A DNA stretch of 64,000 nucleotides from positions 20,207,639 to 20,271,638 of the forward strand of contig CM054062.1 of NCBI GenBank assembly GCA_028641055.1. Direction: 5' to 3'. Each line of letters begins with the position of its first letter. Position 1 is the first letter of the stretch. Position numbers and translations under genes: made by a program. Below the pieces are notes generated by a model. It was not told where the DNA came from. It made no database searches and was given only the letters and a program-made list of their open reading frames with translations. The DNA is from Alopecurus myosuroides. Lineage: Eukaryota > Streptophyta > Magnoliopsida > Poales > Poaceae. This document shows, piece by piece, positions 58,072 through 64,000 of this stretch.

Positions 58072-58166
58072 CTCAAGGGGGCGAAAACATGATCATCAAC
58101 GCCCACATACTCCTATGTGTTTTACCCGTACAAATCATCTACACGTAGATCCGGCTCTGATACCGC

Positions 58167-59819
58167 TGTAGGGTTCGTGGCATAGAAAACAAAAAAATTC
58201 CTACGCGAGAGACACCCAAAAGGCCAAGATCTAATCTAGGAGATGAAGTGCAACGGGCATAGACAGATTCTTAGGAAACATACCCTCGAAGACACAAAGC
58301 GTTACGAGATCAAATCTCGTTGCTGGCGTAGTCGTACTCACACCGATCCCGAGAGCGAGAAGATGTGCACCGCAATCCGGCGGTGCCTCCGTGATCGGTC
58401 ACACGTATGGTTGATGACGACCTTCGTTCCCTCGATCCAGCGGGGAGGCGGAAGTAGAGGATCCCTCGGAACTCCAGCAGCACGACGGCGTGGTGGTGGT
58501 GAATAATCCCACGGTCAGGGCTTCGCCAAGTCGGAGACCATGGAATGGAGCAACGGGTGGAGAGGAAGTGAGGTGGGAAAGTGTGTGAAGGAGGAGGAGC
58601 CCTCACCCTCCTTTTATAGGGAGAGGGAGGCAGACCAAGGGTGGGGTGCAGCCAGCCATGGTGGTGCCCCCACCTCTTCCTTCTTCATGTGAATGGACAC
58701 TCCACTCACATCCACTCATTCTTCCTTTATTTACCACTTAGAAAATCCAAGAGTTTTTCTTTAATAAATAAATAAAACATTTTTATTTCTTTATTTCAGC
58801 ATTTGTTAATTCTATTAAAAAACATTTGCATATATCACCTTGAATCATTTATTAATTATATTAACAATCATTTGGTGAAAAACCCCTTGAACTATTTTAA
58901 TTTCCCCCGAAACAATTTCGGTGATGCCCAAAACATTCTTCGATATTCCGTATCCTCTCAAATGCGTCATCGAACCTAAAGTGTGTCACCCTACGGTTCG
59001 CGAATAAGATAGACATGATCGAGACTCCTCTCCGATCAATAATCAACAGCGGGATCTCGAGATCCGTGATGACTCCTATATATTCAACGATGACTCTCGT
59101 GATTGTGTGAACCATCAACGTCGTGAACTATTCCCTTTGTCTCGCGATATTTTACTTGTCCGAGATTCAATCATTGGTATCAACTATACCTTGTTCAATC
59201 TTGTTACCTGACAAGTACTCTTTTCTCGTTTCCGTGATATGATATCCTTGTGACCTAGTCGCGTGCTTGCAAGTGGTGTCGATGTGATATCACCGAGAGG
59301 GCCCAGAGTATATCTCTCCGTCATTTGGATGGACAAATCCCACTCTTGATCCATGAGCCTGAACTAATACTTTCCGAATACCTAACAACACCTTTATAGT
59401 CACCCTGTTATGGTGTGACGTTTGATGACATCAAAGCACCCTTCCGGTATCAGTGATTGACATGATCTCATGGTTTAAGGAATAAGTTATTTGGTATGCA
59501 AGATATAACAATATAAACTAAATGACTTGATCGTATTGTTATCTTGATATTGGGTCTATGTTCATCACATCATTCTTCTAATGACATTAACGCGTTATTA
59601 ACAACATCCAATCATCACGATCAGGAAACCTTGATCATCTATTAATCAACGAGCTAGTTAAAAGACAGGGTTTACTAGGAACCATTGTTTGTTTATTAAA
59701 CACACATGTATCAACGTTTCCGGTTAATACAATTCTAGCATGAGAAATAAACATTTATAAAAAAATAAGGAATAAGATACTAACAACTTTATTATTGCCT
59801 CTCGGGCATATTCCCTTCA
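58167..59819 (-). repeat. 5' LTR of copia-type element
   Basis: 1653 bases, TG...CA, with the primer-binding site at its left edge (58155-58165) and target duplicate GTAAT at its right (59820-59824). Confidence 0.88.
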
Positions 59820-61047
59820 GTAATTGTAGTGGTTGTATTATCAGTATGAGGAAATGGACCGGGGTCAACAGTTCACTAGTGGTGTCTCTCCATAAAAGAT
59901 AGATAACCTGTGTGGTGAACAAATTACAGCTGGGCAATTGATAGATAATGAAACATGCATGACAATGATGATTACTATGTGATTCACGCGGGCATTACAA
60001 CAAGACTCATAGAGGGTTATCCAACTGCATCTATGACTAATAATCCACCCTCAGAATATCATCCAAAAAAACCTTGGGTATTAAGTTGCAAGCAACAGAT
60101 AATCGCAGTAAGCCAAGTGTGTAATGTAAAAAATGTAAACATCGTTGTTTTCTCCCTAATGGCAATAAACATCCTCCATCCATCACGTTTCTGTCACTCG
60201 AGCACATATTCCAAGGAGGCATGAACCCACTATCGAGCATAAATAGTTTTTCTTGCAGTCACTAATATCTACTTGGCCAGAGCATCTACTAACAACGGGG
60301 AGCAAGAAAGATAAAAAATAACATACACATGAAGATAACATGATAGATTGGTAATCAAGAGACATATCATTCAATAATCATTGGATCCCAGCAAACACAA
60401 CATGTAGCATTACAATAAGATGATCTCGATCATGCAGGGAAGCTCACGAGATCTAACCATGAGGCATCAAGGGGAGAGAACAACCATGTAGCTACTTCTA
60501 TGGACCCGTAGTCCAAGGATGAACTACTCACGCATCACTCCGGAGGTACGCATGGAGGTGTAGAGCCCTCTGATGATGATTTCCCCTCCCGGCAGGGTGC
60601 CGGGGATAACTCTAGAACCCTCCCGGTCTCGGGTTGACGATGACGGCGGCCTCGGGTATTTTTCTGGAAAAGTGGTATATCTTTAGGGTTCATGTATCGG
60701 GGGGAATAAATAAGCGAAAGGGTGATGGCGTTGTGCGCCCAAGGGGCCCACACCACCCCATGGCGTGGCTTGCAGGGCGCGCCGCCCTATGGTGTGGCCC
60801 CCCTGTGGCCCTCCTCCAGGCCTCTTCGGGACTCCGTGGATCCTTCGGGATTTCTAAGACTTCCGGGCTTTGAATTTTCCAATTTCGAGAATATTTCCAG
60901 AATAACTTTTCTGAAACTAAAAACAGCAGAAAACGAGAATTGGCTCTATGACATCTTGTCACTAGGTTAGCCCCAGGAAAACATGTAGCAAATGCCATGA
61001 AAACAACATGTAACATCAGAAATTAAGGATACGTTTATGACGTATCA
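59820..61047 (-). repeat. 5' LTR of Gag-protease gypsy, right piece
   Basis: It continues the LTR interrupted at 41475 and matches 35200-36456 throughout. It ends TTTATGACGTATCA. TATA-like TTATTTATTCC region on the minus strand near 60705. Confidence 0.8.
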
Positions 61048-62055
61048 GAATCGCGAGTGGAAGCTAAAACCAGACGATAAAACACCTGAGAAAGACCTTG
61101 ACGTATACTGCTCCCTGCATCTATTCACAGATAAGCACATGAGCAAACTCAAGGCTACCCATCTCCTCAAAGACTGCCGAAAGTTCAAAGGCAACCACGA
61201 GGCGTACACGAAGAAACATCGAATAGCCACCAATCAAGGGTACCCACAGCTGCCAGGAGGAAACGCAGTCGCACCAACACTGCCCCCACCTCCGCTTGTA
61301 GGACAACACAACATGGCGTTAGCCGCACTCCTAGCACCAGCAAACCCAGCCGCGACAAACCAAGGAGCCAACATATACCCGAACCCCCAAGGGCTCATAG
61401 GCATGATACAGAAGATTTGCTCGTCCCGACGAGTCAAGAAAACTAACACCCGCCACGTCAACATGGTGGTACAAGCCCCACCGTCAAAAACCGAGTACCT
61501 GAAGATGTTTGGCCACCCGATAACCTTCTCCAGAGAGGACCACCCTCCATGGGTGTATCGACCAGGGCATGCAGCGCTCATCATCTAGGCGCAAATGGGT
61601 AATTACGATCTAGCCAGAGTATTCATGGACGGAGGTAGCAGATAAATATCATATACGTGGACACAATCCGCAAGATGAACAGGAACCTGAAGGGACTCGC
61701 AGAATCAGGAACATCCTCCCACGGGACAGTACCAGGAAAAGCCGTCCGACCACTCGGAACAATCAACCTGGAAGTCATACTCGGGGACCCAAGCAACTAC
61801 AGGCGGGAGTTCCTCGACTTTGAAGTAGTTGACTGGCCATAGCAGTAGCACGCCATTCTCGGCCGAACAACGTTCGCGAGATTAATGGCAGTACCCCATT
61901 ACGCCTACCTTAAGATGAAACTGCCAGGAGAATACGGTACGATCACCGTAAACGGCGACTTCGAGAAATCTGACAAGTGCGACAACGACTTCCACTAGAT
62001 CGCAAAAAAATTCGGGATGCAAGAGGAGTTGGAAGAGCTAGCAAAAACCACGTAA
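61048..62055 (+). pseudogene. Gag C-terminal and protease of plus-strand gypsy, decayed
   Basis: A Gag C-terminal segment (CSLHLFTDKHMSKLKATHLL, a Cys/His remnant), a Pro/Ala-rich linker, then the protease region (FSREDHPPWVYRPGHAALII, RVFMDGGS). A stop at 61586-61588 and a one-base frame change right at the DGGS active site break it. Coding sense resumes as NIIYVDTIRKM and reaches HAILGRTTF-type sequence with more stops near 61840-61850. This is the same Tat-like domain order as element X but much older. Confidence 0.75.
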
Positions 62056-64000
62056 AACTCCGTGATGTCGCTAACCAAAAGAAAATGCTCTAGACCTCGA
62101 GTTTAACTCGAGCAGCAACACTTGAAAGTACCAAGTCCACCCGACAGACTCCACAAAGATGGTGATGGTGTCAACCACCCTCTCCTCCACATAGGAAAGT
62201 GCGCTCATCGAGCTCCTCCGTGAGTACTGGGAAATTTTTGCCTGGCAGCCATCTGATATGCGAGGGATTCCCAGGGAGTTCGCTGAGCACTCATTGGAAG
62301 TGTTCAAGGATGCAAAATCATTCAAGTAAACCACTTTACGCTTCTCTGAGCCAAAGCAGTGCGCACTCGGAGAAGAAGTGAACAAACTACTAGCCGCCAA
62401 GTTCATCAGGGAGATCAAGATTTCCACCTGGTTACCAAACTCGGTGCTGGTCTAGAAGAAAAACATAGAAATCCTTCGCGTGTGCATCAACTACACATCG
62501 TTAAACAAGCACTGCCCCAAGGATAACTTCCCGTTCCCGCGGATTGACCAGATTGTCGATTCCACGGAAGGCAGTTAACGTCTCTCCTTCCTGGACGCCT
62601 ACTCGGGCTATAACCAAATCAGGATGAAGCAGGAAGACGAAGAAAGGCAACTTTCATCAAACCACACGGAGTCTACTACTACATGACCATTCCCTTCGCG
62701 CTAAAAAACGTAGGCGCTGCCTATCAGTGTTGCATGCAAAATGCCTCGCCAAGATCATTGGCAAGAATGTACAAGTGTATGTTGACGACATCATCATCAA
62801 GACTCGAGCGGAGACACACTCCTCGAGGCCATAGCGTATAGAATCAAGCTCAGCCCAACAAAATGCGTCTTCGGTGTACCCGCAGGCCAACTGCTCGGCT
62901 ACTTGGTCTCAGCCCGCGGAATAGAATCCAACCCGGAGAAGATTCAGGCTATCCTGACGATGAAGGAGCCGACAAATCTCCCCGGCGTGCAACAACTGGC
63001 AGGGCGACTGGCAGCCCTCAGCAGATTCATCCCAAGATTAGGCGAAGAAGCCCTCCCTTTCTACAAGTTGTTGAAGATAGCAGATACGTTCGAGTGGACT
63101 ACAGAAACAAAGAAGGCATTCGTCGATCTGAAAAGAGCGTTACGGAGCAGGAAAGTACTGGCTACACCTCAAGAAGGAGAACCTTTGTATCTATACCTAG
63201 CCGTGACTAATCAACTGGTCAGCATAGTAATCATGATCGAGAGACAAGAGGATGGGAAGGCGCACGGTGTACATAGACCAATCTACTACCTCAGCGAGGT
63301 ACTCTCACCGTGCAAGCAATGATACCCCCATTACCAGAAGCTCGCGTATGGGGTGGTCTTCACAGCTCGAAAGCTCAAGCACTACTTCCAGGAGCATACC
63401 GTCACGGTGCTAAACGACACATCACTCGGTACAATCGTGAACAACCATATGGCATACAGGGCGAAACACCTTCAAATCATAGGTAGTCGCAGACTTCCTC
63501 TTGGAGTGGACGGAACTGCAAACTCCAGGACCTCTAGAATACTCAAGTTCCTGGATCATGTACTTGGACGGGTCGAAGAGGAACGAAGGAGCAGGGGCCG
63601 GTATCATCCTCATATAGCCGAGAGGCGATAAGCTCCAGTATCCAACAACGACGCCGAGTACGAGGCATTCCTACACGGCATGAAGATGGCGTTCGCCTGC
63701 GGCGCCACTCGACTAATGATTTACGGAGACTCCAACCTCATCGTGCAGCAGACAATGAAGGAATGCGATGCAGACGCGGATAACATGATCGCCTATCGCG
63801 ACATGTATAACCTGCTCGAGGGAAGCTTCAAAGGATGTGAGTTGAAACACATGGCACGATCGAGCAGCGAGGAGGCTGACAGACTGGCGAACATCGGGTC
63901 GACAAATGCCCCAGTCCCGCCAAGGATTTACTTCGAGAAAATAAACAAAAGATCAGTCAAGCTCAAGAAGCCCATAGAGGTACCCGCAGCAACAGAGACG
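62056..64000 (+). pseudogene. Reverse transcriptase and RNase H of plus-strand gypsy, decayed, cut by window end
   Basis: Fragments in several frames: VCINYTSLNKHCPKDNFPF and FLDAYSGYNQIRM (62470-62640), VYVDDIIIKTR with an intact YVDD (about 62770-62800), a long clean stretch 62903-63322 (connection domain, PTNLPGVQQLAGRLAALSRF), then RNase H with YLDGSK (about 63560) and YGDSNLIVQQ (about 63720) and EEADRLANIG (about 63870-63900). Stops and frameshifts occur near 62578, 62643, 62820, 63320 and 63617. Integrase should follow to the right. It is non-functional. Confidence 0.82.

Larger units (their letters stand above)
41476..59819 (-). mobile_element. Non-coding Ty1/copia-type element (LARD-like), host of nested gypsy
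   Basis: The 5' LTR (59819-58167) and 3' LTR (43124-41476) are in minus orientation with a perfect 5-base target duplicate GTAAT at 41471-41475 and 59820-59824. The primer-binding site (GGTATCAGAGC on the minus strand, 58155-58165) matches the initiator-Met tRNA type of copia elements. A purine tract (GCAAGTGGGAGAC) adjoins the 3' LTR at 43125-43137. The internal region (43125-47993 plus 58077-58166, about 5 kb) has no gag or pol ORF on either strand. The gypsy 47994-58071 is inserted near its 5' end. I see about one LTR difference per 18-20 bases in the first 490 bases, so the insertion is moderately old. Confidence 0.85.
34896..61047 (-). mobile_element. Gag-protease-only Ty3/gypsy (Athila-like), split by younger elements
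   Basis: A minus-strand element. Along its own strand: 5' LTR (61047-59825, then 41475-41376 after the copia insertion), an internal region starting in gag (about 40587), protease (to 39199), a long non-coding stretch, then the 3' LTR (36456-34896). Reverse transcriptase and integrase are absent. The right end reads GACGTATCA followed by GAATC (61048-61052). GAATC also stands at 34889-34893, two bases before the TG of the left end, so it is probably the target duplicate with a 2-base irregularity. LTR and internal sequence types are abundant in Pooideae; I do not assert a family name. The primer-binding site and the inner end of the 5' LTR are lost at a LINE fragment. Confidence 0.75.

Overview
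This is repeat-dominated nuclear DNA of a grass. The LTR-retrotransposon families, Tourist-like MITEs and L1-type LINE match what is usual in Pooideae such as Triticeae, oat and ryegrass relatives. The species cannot be fixed from this window. I found no intact host gene, no tRNA or rRNA gene and no CRISPR array. Almost every base that can be explained belongs to a transposable element or to a broken gene fragment between elements.

Layout. (1) 1-8329: two members of one Tat-lineage Ty3/gypsy family in opposite orientation. A plus-strand copy (Y) enters from the left and ends with its 3' LTR at 2296. It sits inside the RNase H region of a minus-strand copy (X) that runs to its 5' LTR at 7756-8329. 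Y carries the start of an antisense gene next to its 3' LTR. (2) 8330-25110: the only low-copy-like stretch. It holds a PIF/Harbinger-type element with a gene fragment, several MITEs, the first exon of an SR-type splicing-factor-like gene ended by a stop, an unrecognised exon, and a 5'-truncated BAHD acyltransferase. (3) 25119-30865: a near full-length L1-type LINE with both ORFs broken. (4) 31238-32148: a retroposon of unknown family with a perfect 16-base target duplication. (5) 33.0-64.0 kb: a nest of retrotransposons. An old gypsy LTR (minus) is split by a plus-strand gypsy (from 33874, resuming at 61048). That is split by a Gag-protease-only gypsy (34896-61047, minus). That in turn is split by a non-coding Ty1/copia element (41476-59819, TSD GTAAT), which is split by a pol-less Tat-type gypsy (47994-58071, TSD CTCAA).

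The most interesting content is the innermost gypsy. It has lost nearly all of gag-pol but keeps a large gene (49603-54736) on the strand opposite to gag. This gene has about eight exons with GT-AG introns and mostly compatible phases, a PF04195-type ('putative gypsy type transposon') N-terminal domain, a long acidic/proline-rich middle and a coiled-coil C-terminal half. A homologous antisense ORF with its own TATA box lies at the same place in Y (47-1180). Both are antisense to gag-pol and adjacent to the 3' LTR. This suggests an independently transcribed second gene of the lineage, of unknown function. The copy at 49.6 kb is now broken by stops and a frameshift.

The elements do not form a pathway. 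They relate by nesting order, which agrees with LTR divergence counted by eye: about 5% for the copia host and about 2% for the gypsy inside it.
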